Shown one piece after another: positions 34,416 through 44,019 of a DNA stretch of 64,000 nucleotides; position 1 is the first letter of the stretch; every line of letters starts with the position of its first letter. The position numbers and the translations under genes are program-made. Source of the DNA: Vibrio echinoideorum (GTDB lineage Bacteria; Pseudomonadota; Gammaproteobacteria; Enterobacterales; Vibrionaceae); the NCBI RefSeq assembly GCF_024347455.1, contig NZ_AP025484.1:1178001-1242000 (forward strand), given 5' to 3'. Under the pieces are notes generated by a model. The model was given only the letters and a program-made list of their open reading frames with translations. It searched no databases and was not told where the DNA came from.

Positions 34416-36719
34416 ATGGCTCTATTTAAGAAAAATATCTGGTCGCTGTACGCTCTGATCGTACTGCTTACCCTGATGCTTTTCGCTGGGCTAGGTATAA
34501 CCAAGTGGCAATCCAACAGAGATGACTTCACAAAGCAACAACACATTCAAGTCGAGTTGTTTTCAAGTTCTGTCAGTTCGCTATTAACCAGTCAGGAAGC
34601 CTTACTTGAAGTTGTTGGGTATCAACTCGCACAGCAATCGGATTTTACTCGAACGGCTTCGATACAAATTAGACCGATTCTAGACAAATTACTTGATACC
34701 CACCCTGCTATTGCTGCCTTTGGCTTACTCAACACTCAAGGTGACTACCTTTCTGTCAGCTCTAATCTTCAGCTCTCAGAGCAAAAAAATCTGCTCAAAA
34801 ATCCATACACGAGAAGTTCTTTCTTGGAAGCGATAGAAAGTAAAAAAATGGTTTTGGGGCGTACATACTTTCAAGACTCCCTGAATAGCTTAGTCATACC
34901 CTTAAGAAAATCGATTTCAATTGATGGCAAGAACGTAGACGCTGTGATGACCGCCGGACTGCGGTTAGACAGCACAATTGTATTCGAAAATAATGCACAC
35001 GCGGGCAGTTACAACACATTAACGTTGCTTCGACTCGACAATTACCGACAGTTCTTTTCTAGCGACATCGAATCTCTCGATGCTTACTTAGATCCTGTTG
35101 GTAAAGATGTAATGAAACGCGTTTCCACAAGTTTTTCAGAACAAATGGGGATAAGCATCAAAGATGCTGAAACCACAGCAGACACATACTCTTTCGTGAT
35201 CAGCGATGACAAGTACCACGCACTGATCAGTGCGAGATACATTCCAGATTACAAGCTTTGGGTGGTTGGCCGAACAGATCTCTCTCATGTTGATAAGCTC
35301 TTTATACAAGAGTTTGGTATTTTTCTCTGTGTCTTTATTTTTCTACAGTTTGGTTTCTACTTTTTGGTTAAGTCAATCGCCAAAAATGAGCAACGAACTC
35401 GTAGCCAGCTTATTTACCAAGCGAATCACGACTCATTAACCACTCTTCCAAACCGCTTATACATGCGCAGAAATGTTGATAAATGGGTTCAAGATGAGTC
35501 AGAACCATTCTCACTGTTATTTATCGATATCGATAATTTTAAATGTGTAAACGATACTCACGGGCACGATTTCGGTGACAAAGTGCTCAAACAAATCGCT
35601 TTGCGTTTGATGAGGTTCCGCTCTCGCTTGAGCTTGTTGGTACGAGAATCCAGCGATGAGTTTTTATTCTTAACACCGTTAACAAACGAACCCGAGATTA
35701 AACGACTCGCTGAGAGAATTATTGAAGTGTTGTCTCAACCCTATGAGGTTGAAAATTCACAGTTCTTACTAGGTTGTAGCATCGGTATAGCGCGTTTTCC
35801 TGAACACGGAAAGGATTTAGATAGCTTGCTTCGATCAGCCGACATTTCCATGTACAAAGCAAAACAGCAGCAAAACTCATACAGTATTTTCACGACGGCA
35901 ATGCAAGACGCCCATCTCTACAAAATGAGAGTGGAGCAAAAACTACGTATTGCTATCGAGAAACAAACGTTATTCATGGTTTTTCAACCACTGGTTCGTG
36001 CTGATAAAAGCATTCATGGTGTTGAAGCACTCGTTCGCTGGATTGATGACGAGCTAGGCTTTGTTCCACCTGATGTCTTTGTACCTATAGCTGAAAGTAC
36101 AGGTTTAATGCAAAAACTGGGCGCTTTCATCATTGAATCCAGTGTCATGCAAATCGCGCATTTACATAGAACCACAGAACAAAAAATCGGATTGTCGATT
36201 AACATATCCGTTCGCCAGTTTTCTCATAAATCGTTCTCTGAACACTTGCTCGCTACACTAGAAAAGTATCAGTTTTCGGCAAACTGTCTGACATTGGAGA
36301 TCACCGAAAGCCTGTTCATTGAAGATGTAACCTTGGTAAAACCCATTTTCGAAGATCTCAAAGAGAAAGAGATAAAGATCTCTTTGGATGACTTCGGTAC
36401 TGGTTACTCATCATTGAGTATGTTGAAAGCACTCCCTATCGATGAACTTAAAATTGATAAGAGCTTTATTGATAGCATTGCGGTTGACCAACAGTCACTT
36501 ACGATGGTTCAAAACATAATTGCGATCGGCAAAAACTTCGGCATGGTGGTATTGGCCGAGGGCGTAGAGTCCAACGAACACTTCTCTATTCTAAAGGCAT
36601 GTGGGTGCGATTTAATGCAAGGCTATTACTTCTCGCGACCTATTCCTTACGATGAGCTGTGTGAGTATCTAGCGCCTACTGAAGTTGAGACAGAAGAACT
36701 ACCTGAATCAACGGTATAG
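34416..36719 (+). CDS. Membrane GGDEF/EAL protein, probable c-di-GMP phosphodiesterase
   Basis: The protein has 767 aa. N-terminal helix (about residues 10-30), an extracytoplasmic sensor region of about 250 residues (Cache-like), a second helix (about 295-318), then GGDEF and EAL domains. The GGDEF signature is degenerate (SSDEF in VRESSDEFLFL), so cyclase activity is doubtful. The EAL domain keeps EALVRW, the NISVRQF segment and the DDFGTGYSSL catalytic loop, and LAEGVE near the end, so it probably hydrolyses c-di-GMP. ATG 34416 has AAAGGT upstream. It is monocistronic with its own promoter region and terminator. It lies next to the tad pilus operon, so a link to attachment is possible but only positional. 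Confidence 0.92.
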   Translation: MALFKKNIWSLYALIVLLTLMLFAGLGITKWQSNRDDFTKQQHIQVELFSSSVSSLLTSQEALLEVVGYQLAQQSDFTRTASIQIRPILDKLLDTHPAIAAFGLLNTQGDYLSVSSNLQLSEQKNLLKNPYTRSSFLEAIESKKMVLGRTYFQDSLNSLVIPLRKSISIDGKNVDAVMTAGLRLDSTIVFENNAHAGSYNTLTLLRLDNYRQFFSSDIESLDAYLDPVGKDVMKRVSTSFSEQMGISIKDAETTADTYSFVISDDKYHALISARYIPDYKLWVVGRTDLSHVDKLFIQEFGIFLCVFIFLQFGFYFLVKSIAKNEQRTRSQLIYQANHDSLTTLPNRLYMRRNVDKWVQDESEPFSLLFIDIDNFKCVNDTHGHDFGDKVLKQIALRLMRFRSRLSLLVRESSDEFLFLTPLTNEPEIKRLAERIIEVLSQPYEVENSQFLLGCSIGIARFPEHGKDLDSLLRSADISMYKAKQQQNSYSIFTTAMQDAHLYKMRVEQKLRIAIEKQTLFMVFQPLVRADKSIHGVEALVRWIDDELGFVPPDVFVPIAESTGLMQKLGAFIIESSVMQIAHLHRTTEQKIGLSINISVRQFSHKSFSEHLLATLEKYQFSANCLTLEITESLFIEDVTLVKPIFEDLKEKEIKISLDDFGTGYSSLSMLKALPIDELKIDKSFIDSIAVDQQSLTMVQNIIAIGKNFGMVVLAEGVESNEHFSILKACGCDLMQGYYFSRPIPYDELCEYLAPTEVETEELPESTV

Positions 36720-36764
36720 GCGGTTGGCTAGTTTATCTGGATATCAAATAATGTGATGGATCAA

Positions 36765-36794
36765 AAAAGGGAGCCCAAACGGGCTCCCTTTTCT
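36765..36794. terminator. Bidirectional terminator between GGDEF/EAL gene and tad operon
   Basis: AAAAGGGAGCCC / GGGCTCCCTTTT, 12-bp stem with a 4-nt loop. It serves both the plus-strand EAL gene and the minus-strand tad operon, where it directly follows the 20-codon ORF. Confidence 0.92.
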
Positions 36795-36857
36795 TTATAC
36801 ACCGCTTAACATCGCGGCCCAAAAAATAAAAATACAGACAACGACAACCAAGCCCAT
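36795..36857 (-). CDS. 20-aa hydrophobic peptide coupled to the end of the tad operon
   Basis: An ATG at 36857 overlaps the ompA-like gene's TAA by one base (TAATG), the same junction type used inside this operon. The frame encodes 20 residues, MGLVVVVCIFIFWAA then a short polar end, and stops at 36795, one base from the terminator stem. The peptide is a single hydrophobic helix with one Cys, so it is probably membrane-inserted. No ribosome binding site of its own is visible; translation would depend on re-initiation. The composition and placement support a true gene, but chance cannot be excluded. Confidence 0.5.
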   Translation of the reverse strand: MGLVVVVCIFIFWAAMLSGV

Positions 36858-37423
36858 TACGACTTAACAGTGATCACAACTCGTCGGTTACAACCTGTTT
36901 CCTTGTTGTCTTCAACCTTACAAATTGGCGCGCTTTCACCATATGCATATTCAACAATGCGACTTCCTTGATGAAGATCTTTTTTCAAGTAGCTCGCCAC
37001 TTGCCCAGCGCGTCGAGATGACAGGGCTTTGTTGTAATTTTTGCTGCCTAAGCTATCTGCATGGCCTTCAATGTAAATTTTGGCCTTATCACCAACTAAG
37101 CTAAGATACTGCCCTAGTACTTGTTTATGGCTTTCATCCAATTGGTACACATTAATTGGATAATTAAGTACCAAAGATTGCGTCGCTTTATCATAGAAAC
37201 ACACATCATCTTGAGCTGCGATTTGAATGACTTCACTTTCTCTATTGATCACCTCATTTTGAGGTTTCTCATCAAGCTCTATCAGCTTTCCAGTCACTTG
37301 TGTCGTCACAGTATGAGAAGACACCAACGTTTTCGACGTGACGTACTCGCCGACATTGCCCAAGCAGTTCGCATAGCCCAATGGAGACATTAGCATCGTA
37401 GATAAAATCACTAGGTATCTCAT
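36857..37423 (-). CDS. OmpA-family peptidoglycan-binding protein of tad locus
   Basis: The protein has 188 aa with a signal peptide ending GYA. The C-terminal OmpA/MotB domain (about 85-188) has INVYQLDESHKQVL, IEGHADSLGSKNYNKALSSRRAGQVASYL and RRVVITVKS, the peptidoglycan-contact residues. It probably anchors the pilus apparatus to the wall. It lies 1 nt after the tadG stop in the operon and is followed by a coupled 20-aa ORF. Confidence 0.9.
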   Translation of the reverse strand: MRYLVILSTMLMSPLGYANCLGNVGEYVTSKTLVSSHTVTTQVTGKLIELDEKPQNEVINRESEVIQIAAQDDVCFYDKATQSLVLNYPINVYQLDESHKQVLGQYLSLVGDKAKIYIEGHADSLGSKNYNKALSSRRAGQVASYLKKDLHQGSRIVEYAYGESAPICKVEDNKETGCNRRVVITVKS

Positions 37424-37424
37424 G

Positions 37425-38741
37425 TTAATCCTTTAGTTTTCCGGTTTCTTCATTAATCAAATTCAAAATGTACTTGTACACATCTTCACCATCTTTGGCG
37501 TGATAGATATTTTTCTTACCAAAGCAATCACCAAAGCCATCACTTTCTGCCACTTTATAGTTAATACCAATGACGCCCATCGTGACTTTCGTTTTCTCAG
37601 CTTCAGTTGGGGCATTACTTTGGAAGCGATTTTGTTTCGCTGAAATGGTTGATCGCAGCTTTTTACATAACCCCTGATCCACCAATTTCTGTAAATAAGT
37701 CTCGTCGTTGTCGCTACCATCTGATAACACAATAAACACTTGTTCAGGGTTAAGGTTGGTCGCCTTATTTGCTTCTTGTGCCGCTGCAATGATCCCGTTC
37801 CAAGAAGAGGTGCCTCCACCAGCTTCCAACTGAGCGCTCATCAACTGAGCTCGAAAGTTGTCATAGTCTTCAGTCAGTGGAATATCATAAAACTTGTAGT
37901 CATCATCAAAATCATTGTTTCGCTTATAAAGTCTCTCTACTTCATATCGACTCATTCCATACGATGGTTCGATGATCTCATTATACAAGGTTGGTTTATC
38001 AAACATTCGCCTAACCGTTGTCGCAGGAGAGTTCCGAGCGTAGTCATAAACGTATTTCTTTCGCCATGAAGCACGATAGCCATAAGCATTAAGTCTTACT
38101 ATCTCATCAGATTGTTTAACATGGAGCGGGTTGTACCCGAGCAAGGCAATTCGGCTTTTTTCTTCCGTGTTAAACTCTTCAATATCATCGACGACTCGTT
38201 TAATGGTCTCTTTAACGACATCGAGCTTCATTTTACCGTTCTTCCACGAGTAACCCATAGAACCACTAAAGTCCCCGATAAAGTAGACATCAACAGGCTG
38301 AGGAAGATACTTACGCGTGACTGCTCGCCCACTCACCGAAAATTCCGGTTTTAAGTTCATCTCTTCGTACGCGATCCAAGACGTATATTTGGCAGTCGCA
38401 CTGACCACAAAGTCACTAAACGGAGCAAGTTCACCACTGGCTTGAACACAACCATCTTTGTACTCACAACGGCTTGTAAACACCGCGACATCAACATCAT
38501 CCGTATTATCAACAACATATCTATCGACTAAATAGCGTGCATACTTTACGTTCTTTTCTTCGTCCTCTTTAGGGCTTGCAATAAGTGCCAGGCTTGCAAC
38601 CTCTGCCGCTTCTAATAACCGCGAGTGTGCTAACATTTGTTGCGACATCTGCATCGAGAACGCCATAAAAATAACCATCATTGGTAATAGACCAACGAAC
38701 AAAATGCCAGCAACACCTCGGTTTTTCTTTATCGATTTCAC
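37425..38741 (-). CDS. tadG: TadG-like protein with von Willebrand A domain
   Basis: The protein has 438 aa. The N-terminal Tad-type membrane helix (RGVAGILFVGLLPMM..., residues 8-30) is followed by a periplasmic region and a vWA domain with the MIDAS motif DFSGS (about residue 158) and a second conserved segment IVLSDGSDND. It is a probable adhesive or assembly partner of Flp pili. GTG 38741 is chosen because GAGGG precedes it at 6 nt and it begins 1 nt after the tadF stop; a TTG at 38756 is less likely. Confidence 0.88.
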   Translation of the reverse strand: MKSIKKNRGVAGILFVGLLPMMVIFMAFSMQMSQQMLAHSRLLEAAEVASLALIASPKEDEEKNVKYARYLVDRYVVDNTDDVDVAVFTSRCEYKDGCVQASGELAPFSDFVVSATAKYTSWIAYEEMNLKPEFSVSGRAVTRKYLPQPVDVYFIGDFSGSMGYSWKNGKMKLDVVKETIKRVVDDIEEFNTEEKSRIALLGYNPLHVKQSDEIVRLNAYGYRASWRKKYVYDYARNSPATTVRRMFDKPTLYNEIIEPSYGMSRYEVERLYKRNNDFDDDYKFYDIPLTEDYDNFRAQLMSAQLEAGGGTSSWNGIIAAAQEANKATNLNPEQVFIVLSDGSDNDETYLQKLVDQGLCKKLRSTISAKQNRFQSNAPTEAEKTKVTMGVIGINYKVAESDGFGDCFGKKNIYHAKDGEDVYKYILNLINEETGKLKD

Positions 38742-38742
38742 C

Positions 38743-39327
38743 TTAAACCCTCGCAAATGAATAAGATGTACTCACAAGGCGAAAAACCTCTCCGTTAGCG
38801 ATACCAATCAAATTAGTCGGGATTTCATAACAGAGAGAAACCTGATACATAGGTAACCTGCGGCCTCGTGATGTCAGAGGGAGTATTTCTATCGCTTTTT
38901 CTTTGGTGACATCAGTCATGTCTGGAAAATCACATCCGTGTATGCTCCCTTTGGTCAGAGTCTTTTGAACCCTTCGGTAATTCACTTTCCCTCCAGATAA
39001 AGCCGTTTCTTCAAGTCTTATCTCGTCGATACGCATCCCAAATTTAGTTTTATCAAAGTTTGGAATCATTCGTTTCATCGAAGCAGAAGCAATCACAAAC
39101 GCGTTGTGTTCTGTTTTTCGACAGTCACCCGCACAAATATCCATATTGGCATTAAACAATTGTTTTCGTTCGGCAAAGATCGTGGTCAATGAATAGGAAG
39201 CTCTGTCGAGTTGTCCTTTTTTATTGATGGCCAACATATGATTTACTACGACGACAAAAATGCCTGATGCAAAGACCAATACCATCGCCAACTCAACTGC
39301 AAATGCACCTTTTTGTTTAGTTTGCAC
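38743..39327 (-). CDS. tadF: TadF-like pseudopilin
   Basis: The protein has 194 aa. The prepilin-like N-terminus QKG/AFAVELAMVLVF has Gly at the cleavage site and Glu at +5, followed by one hydrophobic helix and an extracytoplasmic domain with four Cys, including the CAGDC pair. GTG 39327 is chosen because GGGAG lies at 6 nt; it overlaps the tadE end by 11 nt. A much longer upstream frame exists but would run through tadE. Confidence 0.88.
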   Translation of the reverse strand: MQTKQKGAFAVELAMVLVFASGIFVVVVNHMLAINKKGQLDRASYSLTTIFAERKQLFNANMDICAGDCRKTEHNAFVIASASMKRMIPNFDKTKFGMRIDEIRLEETALSGGKVNYRRVQKTLTKGSIHGCDFPDMTDVTKEKAIEILPLTSRGRRLPMYQVSLCYEIPTNLIGIANGEVFRLVSTSYSFARV

Positions 39328-39853
39328 AACCCGCTCCCTGACCAATTTTGAAAGAGCATCTTTCATATTCTTGAATAGTGATAATTTCCCGCTTGATAGG
39401 CATGTCTGGGAACCATATGGAGACAATCGGATCATAGGTGTATTCCAAAGCGTAAACAGCCAATGCCATATCTTCCGGTTCATCTTTCTTATCTGGACAC
39501 TTATCTGCAGAAGCATAAGTATCCGTGCATTTCAGAAAGCCTTCGTAATCTCGAAAATAGTTAACATGGATGATCACACTCCCCTCTTTGACTACGTTGC
39601 TCCACAAAGAGCCGCCCGCTTTGTCCAACTCGTCTTTGATCATTTGGCCGTAGTTAATGGAGTTACTACTGCTCGAGTCGCCCGCTTTTTTTGTTCGCAT
39701 CACCGCTGTCGTTAATGCGTGATCAGTCATGCTCATTGAGAAGGTCAAAATACATATTTCAACCCAGCCAAAGACAATAGCCAGAAAGATCGGAATACCC
39801 ATGGCAACTTCAACCGTCAACGACCCCTTTTGCTTTCGTTTAAACGATCTCAT
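39317..39853 (-). CDS. tadE: TadE-like pseudopilin
   Basis: The protein has 178 aa. Its N-terminus KQKG/SLTVEVAMGIPIFLAIVFGW carries the prepilin-type site (Gly, then Glu at +5) and a single helix. Cysteines occur at the C-terminus (RCSFKIGQGAGCAN) and in the middle. It is probably cleaved by TadV. The start overlaps the tadD-like stop as ATGA. Confidence 0.9.
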   Translation of the reverse strand: MRSFKRKQKGSLTVEVAMGIPIFLAIVFGWVEICILTFSMSMTDHALTTAVMRTKKAGDSSSSNSINYGQMIKDELDKAGGSLWSNVVKEGSVIIHVNYFRDYEGFLKCTDTYASADKCPDKKDEPEDMALAVYALEYTYDPIVSIWFPDMPIKREIITIQEYERCSFKIGQGAGCAN

Positions 39854-40980
39854 AGTCGGACATACCTTTTCTTGGTGTAATCAACAACGAATGCCCCCTT
39901 AATATCGATACTATTTAAGAACGCTTTCGCTTCATCTAAGTCATTAAAATCACCAATGCAATAGCGCTTCCACAATCCATGTGTATACGAATAAACAGAG
40001 CCATAATTTGTTTTTAAGTAATTCAAAAAATCCGAAGGAATCGCCGTATACGTCGCCAACACTTGTACTCGATAAATAGGTTTCGCACCGGGTTTAAGTT
40101 TTCTTGGGTCAAGCACCGAACCATCAACACTGTGCCTAGAAGCTTGAAACTCTGCGGTCGTATCCAATTTACTGACTCGCGATGTCGGTGCTACAAAGCC
40201 ACCTGAATTAACTTGAGAACCAATAAACTGTTGTTCCATTTCTATCGTTGACTGTGTCACGGCCTTCTTCCCTTTGCTTTTAGATATTGACCTCATTAAT
40301 GCAGATAGCTGCTTGTGAGCCTGTTCATCACTATTCGAATGTTTCAGAACTTCCAATGCGATATCCGGTCGCTGAGATTTAACCGAAGATAGAATCAAGT
40401 TAGAACTCACTCTCTGGTCGTTTGGATTCGACAGGTAAAGGTCATATAAAATGTCCGTTGCACCCAAGTAGTCAGACTGCATTATTTTCACAACGGCAAT
40501 ATTATTTCCAGCCTCTCTGTCTGAGGCTCCTTGTTTACGACTTTCCTCAAAATGTTCGATCGCTTGGGTAAATCGCTTTTGCTGAGCAAATATTTTCCCG
40601 GTTAAAAGTTGATACTCATACTCTTCGCCACCTTCATCCCGATACTTATTCAGTTCTTCCAGTGCTTTTTCAAAATTATTTTTTTGATAATAAAGCCTTG
40701 CATTAGTTAAAATATATTCAGGTTCATCAAGATCATTATCATTGTAAGTGCTGCGATACAGCTCAGCAGACTTGATATCTTTTAGGTCTAAATACAAATT
40801 AACCAATTTAACTTTATATTCAGGTTCCGATTGTATATTTGCCTTATAAAATTCAATGAGTTTCTGTGAATCACCCGATCCTAAAAGCAGTTGTTCTTTG
40901 GTATTAAGCTGGTTATTAACCGTTGCACAACCCGAAAAAAAAACCAAAAAAATAATGACTAATATATACTTCCTTATCAC
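39850..40980 (-). CDS. tadD: TadD-like TPR lipoprotein with C-terminal SPOR-like domain
   Basis: The protein has 376 aa with lipobox FFSGC at residue about 18. Helical TPR repeats lie between about 40 and 230 (for example ALEELNKYRDEGGEEYEYQLLTGKIFAQQKRF). A Ser/Thr/Lys-rich linker leads to about 75 C-terminal residues (from YRVQVLATYTAIPSDFLNYL) that look like a SPOR domain. Standard TadD proteins consist of TPRs only, so the SPOR-like end is an extra peptidoglycan-binding part. The start overlaps tadC as ATGA. Confidence 0.85.
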   Translation of the reverse strand: MIRKYILVIIFLVFFSGCATVNNQLNTKEQLLLGSGDSQKLIEFYKANIQSEPEYKVKLVNLYLDLKDIKSAELYRSTYNDNDLDEPEYILTNARLYYQKNNFEKALEELNKYRDEGGEEYEYQLLTGKIFAQQKRFTQAIEHFEESRKQGASDREAGNNIAVVKIMQSDYLGATDILYDLYLSNPNDQRVSSNLILSSVKSQRPDIALEVLKHSNSDEQAHKQLSALMRSISKSKGKKAVTQSTIEMEQQFIGSQVNSGGFVAPTSRVSKLDTTAEFQASRHSVDGSVLDPRKLKPGAKPIYRVQVLATYTAIPSDFLNYLKTNYGSVYSYTHGLWKRYCIGDFNDLDEAKAFLNSIDIKGAFVVDYTKKRYVRL

Positions 40981-41843
40981 ATCAACATCCTTAAAATACC
41001 AGGGGCAGCAATTAGAACAACGATTGGAACCATGATGAAAGCGATAAGCGGTATTGACATTTTTGCCCCCATCTTTCCAATCCGTTCTTCCAAATCCATC
41101 ATATTTAGCTCTCGAATATCGGTAGCTAAGGTCGATAATACGGGACCAACAGATGAACCAAATTGAAGGCTCTGTACCATGGTCATGACGAAACTTTGAG
41201 ATTCACTGGTAGGTACCAGTTCGTAAAATTCTTCTAATGCCTTTTCAAGGCCAACTAAGCGAGAGCGTTCGACTGTCACTCTCACAACATGGGCAAGGTT
41301 ACTGTCTACGGAATGAAGTTCTTTTGCTAAGTACTCCAAGCTAGACTCAAGAGTCATTCCGGTATGAACACAGACATTCATTAGATCGAGTAAAAAGGGT
41401 AACCGTGAACTTATGTGCTTGATGTTAGATTTACCTCGAGCAGACACATAAGAATCAGGAGCGATGATAAATGCTAAGAGAGCCGCCATTAGATACAACA
41501 GAGCAAATATTACTTCCATTTCTCCGCTATAAAAATCAAAGCCAATCAATGCTAAGCAAACACAAAAAGGAACGATTTTTAGTAAATAATAAGCATCAGC
41601 AAGAAAGTCACTGTAAAAGCCCGCTGCGACCAATTTTCGTTTTGTTTCATGCTTATTAAAACTAATCCTAGACAAGATAGCCTTGAATAAATCTGCTCTT
41701 TTCTTCTCTTCACGTGTCGAACCGATTATTTTTCGAGTCTCTATATCCGCTCTCGTATTATCCCAAAACCGTAAACAATACGTTGCTAGGACTATCGATA
41801 TAATGAATATTACGCTCCAAATAATAGCGGTTTTAAAGTCCAT
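40977..41843 (-). CDS. tadC: Flp pilus inner-membrane platform protein TadC
   Basis: The protein has 288 aa with several membrane helices and a type II secretion F domain (about 120-285): RLPFLLDLMNVCVHTGMTLESSLEYLA and a C-terminal double helix. ATG 41843 overlaps the tadB stop (TAATG) with GAGGTG upstream; the longer frame to 41876 is not needed. It pairs with TadB as the assembly platform. Confidence 0.93.
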   Translation of the reverse strand: MDFKTAIIWSVIFIISIVLATYCLRFWDNTRADIETRKIIGSTREEKKRADLFKAILSRISFNKHETKRKLVAAGFYSDFLADAYYLLKIVPFCVCLALIGFDFYSGEMEVIFALLYLMAALLAFIIAPDSYVSARGKSNIKHISSRLPFLLDLMNVCVHTGMTLESSLEYLAKELHSVDSNLAHVVRVTVERSRLVGLEKALEEFYELVPTSESQSFVMTMVQSLQFGSSVGPVLSTLATDIRELNMMDLEERIGKMGAKMSIPLIAFIMVPIVVLIAAPGILRMLM

Positions 41844-42757
41844 TAATTCACACCTCGCAAAATCAACCAAATGCAAAAGAACCCTACTAACTCACTGACT
41901 AATACATAATAAAAAATAGGTTGGCCAGCTTCTTCAAACATAACGAAACTGTAGTTTTCAGGGCTCGTAAACTTCAAAATAATAAGAAAAATCACAGGTA
42001 AACAGGCAATTATCTTTGCCGAAGCACGAGCTTCTGAGGTCAATGCATTTTTCTTTTTCTCCACCGATCTTGAATCAAACATCAGTCGGTTGATTTTATT
42101 TATTACATCTTTAAGCTGACCGCCTCGCGCGAGGTTGATTCTTATCGTTGAAGCAAAGAAAAAGTATTCTAAATATGGGAATGTATTGCTACTGCGCTCA
42201 AGAACATCATCGGGGTCTTCACCAATAAGTAAACGTTCAGCCATGAATTTAAATTCTTTACCAACCTCATTATCGAGTTGCTTACCTACATATTCAAACG
42301 CATGGATGATGCTCTGACCCGAAGAGATTGCACCACTCAGAATGTTCAAAGCATCGGGAAAGTTAGTTTTAAAACGATCCATCTGTCTTTTCTTTAACTT
42401 TGTGTAGAAAACAAAGAACAGCATGGGTTCTGCAAGAACTAGACAGACAAGATAATCCTGACGTAAAAAGAACTCATTAATCGCATAAATTGCAGATGTC
42501 GTCACGGAGATAAATAGAATCATCTTCAAAGACATATTAGGTTGAAACACCTTGATGGTCTTCTTGTAACTTTTCCTCAACCGGGCTTTGTAGCTCTCTT
42601 CAAACTGCTGTGAATCAATAACAGAACGAACCCCTTTAACCCCTTCGAAGTCAGCTTCCATCTCAATTAAGTTGCTCAATTTTTTATTTTGACGAGAGCG
42701 ATGGATAACGAAATAAAGTAGCAAAGCGCTCCATGACGCAATCAGTACTAAGGTCAT
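41843..42757 (-). CDS. tadB: Flp pilus inner-membrane platform protein TadB
   Basis: The protein has 304 aa. An N-terminal helix, then a cytoplasmic segment, two central helices, the GspF-type domain with FPDALNILSGAISSGQSIIHAFEYVG (about 135-165) and C-terminal helices. It works with the ATPase TadA. Overlaps tadA by 4 nt (ATGA). Confidence 0.93.
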   Translation of the reverse strand: MTLVLIASWSALLLYFVIHRSRQNKKLSNLIEMEADFEGVKGVRSVIDSQQFEESYKARLRKSYKKTIKVFQPNMSLKMILFISVTTSAIYAINEFFLRQDYLVCLVLAEPMLFFVFYTKLKKRQMDRFKTNFPDALNILSGAISSGQSIIHAFEYVGKQLDNEVGKEFKFMAERLLIGEDPDDVLERSSNTFPYLEYFFFASTIRINLARGGQLKDVINKINRLMFDSRSVEKKKNALTSEARASAKIIACLPVIFLIILKFTSPENYSFVMFEEAGQPIFYYVLVSELVGFFCIWLILRGVN

Positions 42758-44019
42758 GTAAATATCTCCCTTACTGCTTGTTCTAAACCAAAGAATTTTG
42801 CGCGTTCATAAATCACAGAGCGGGTAGATAAGCCGGGCGTTCTAAACTCGCCTTCCATTTTTCCATCTTTGAAGTTTGAAGTGGCTTCGTAGCGAAATAT
42901 GTCTTCCATCACCACGCTATCCCCTTCCATGCCAATGATCTCAGAGATGTACATCACCTTACGACTACCATCATGGAGACGCTTTACTTGAACGATAAGG
43001 TCGACTGCACTGACGATAGTTCGGCGTATTGCAGATATAGGCAGACTGGCTGTCGCCATCATCACCATGCTCTCAGTACGAGCAATGGCATCACGCGGTG
43101 TATTGGCGTGAAGTGTCGACATAGAGCCATCATGCCCTGTATTCATTGCTTGAAGCATTTCAAAGGCTTCACCGCCACGACATTCACCAACGATGATTCT
43201 ATCTGGCCTCATACGAAGCGCATTAATTACGAGATCACGAGCGGTAATCTCCCCAGTTCCTTCAACGCTGGCTTGACGAGTTTCAAGCCTAACTATATGA
43301 GGTTTTTGAAGCTGTAGCTCCGCAGCATCTTCAATGGTAACAATACGTTCAGTTTCACCAATGAACCCAGACAAGGCATTCAACAATGTTGTTTTACCCG
43401 AACCGGTACCACCAGAGATCAATATGTTGCATTTGCAGTGACTCGCTATAGACAATAGCTTTGCCATTTCCACAGACATGGCACCAAATTCAGCTAGATT
43501 CTCAAGCTTAATTTTTTGTTCTTTAAACTTACGAATAGAGATAGATGTGCCATCTATAGCAAGCGGTGGTATCACGATATTGACACGACTGCCATCCATC
43601 AAACGAGCATCACAAAGTGGCTTTGACTCATCGATACGACGACCTACATTTGAGGCGATTCGTTTAGCAATGGTATTCAGTTGTTTCTCGTTAACAAATT
43701 GAATGGGCGACTGCTCAATCTTGCCATTGATTTCAATGAATATATCGGAAGGCCCATTGATCATGATATCCGATATGTCATCGTTATCGACCAAGGCTTG
43801 CAGCGGCCCTAGGCCTTTCAACTCATCGAGCAATGCTTTGACCAAGTCAACGCGCTTAAGAGAACTGACTTGCAGTTGCTTCTTGTCGATCAATATATTG
43901 ACTGAATCTTTAAGCTGTTCTTCTAGCTCTTGATTACTGATTTCAACAAGTGTTGCGGCGTCCAAAGCATCGAAGATTTCATCTCGAAGCTGAATGTAAA
44001 TTTCTTTTAATTGATTCAT
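42754..44019 (-). CDS. tadA: Flp pilus secretion ATPase TadA (CpaF)
   Basis: The protein has 421 aa, a VirB11/PulE-type hexameric motor. Walker A is [16 protein letters not shown] (about residue 200), the Asp box [13 protein letters not shown], Walker [20 protein letters not shown] and the His box [17 protein letters not shown]. It powers pilus extension and retraction at the inner membrane. The start overlaps tadZ (ATGA). Confidence 0.96.
   Translation of the reverse strand: MNQLKEIYIQLRDEIFDALDAATLVEISNQELEEQLKDSVNILIDKKQLQVSSLKRVDLVKALLDELKGLGPLQALVDNDDISDIMINGPSDIFIEINGKIEQSPIQFVNEKQLNTIAKRIASNVGRRIDESKPLCDARLMDGSRVNIVIPPLAIDGTSISIRKFKEQKIKLENLAEFGAMSVEMAKLLSIASHCKCNILISGGTGSGKTTLLNALSGFIGETERIVTIEDAAELQLQKPHIVRLETRQASVEGTGEITARDLVINALRMRPDRIIVGECRGGEAFEMLQAMNTGHDGSMSTLHANTPRDAIARTESMVMMATASLPISAIRRTIVSAVDLIVQVKRLHDGSRKVMYISEIIGMEGDSVVMEDIFRYEATSNFKDGKMEGEFRTPGLSTRSVIYERAKFFGLEQAVREIFT

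Noticed and set aside
38743..39516. Longer tadF start at 39516
   Set aside because: It would run 200 nt through tadE; a GTG with a good ribosome binding site at 39327 gives the proper pseudopilin N-terminus.
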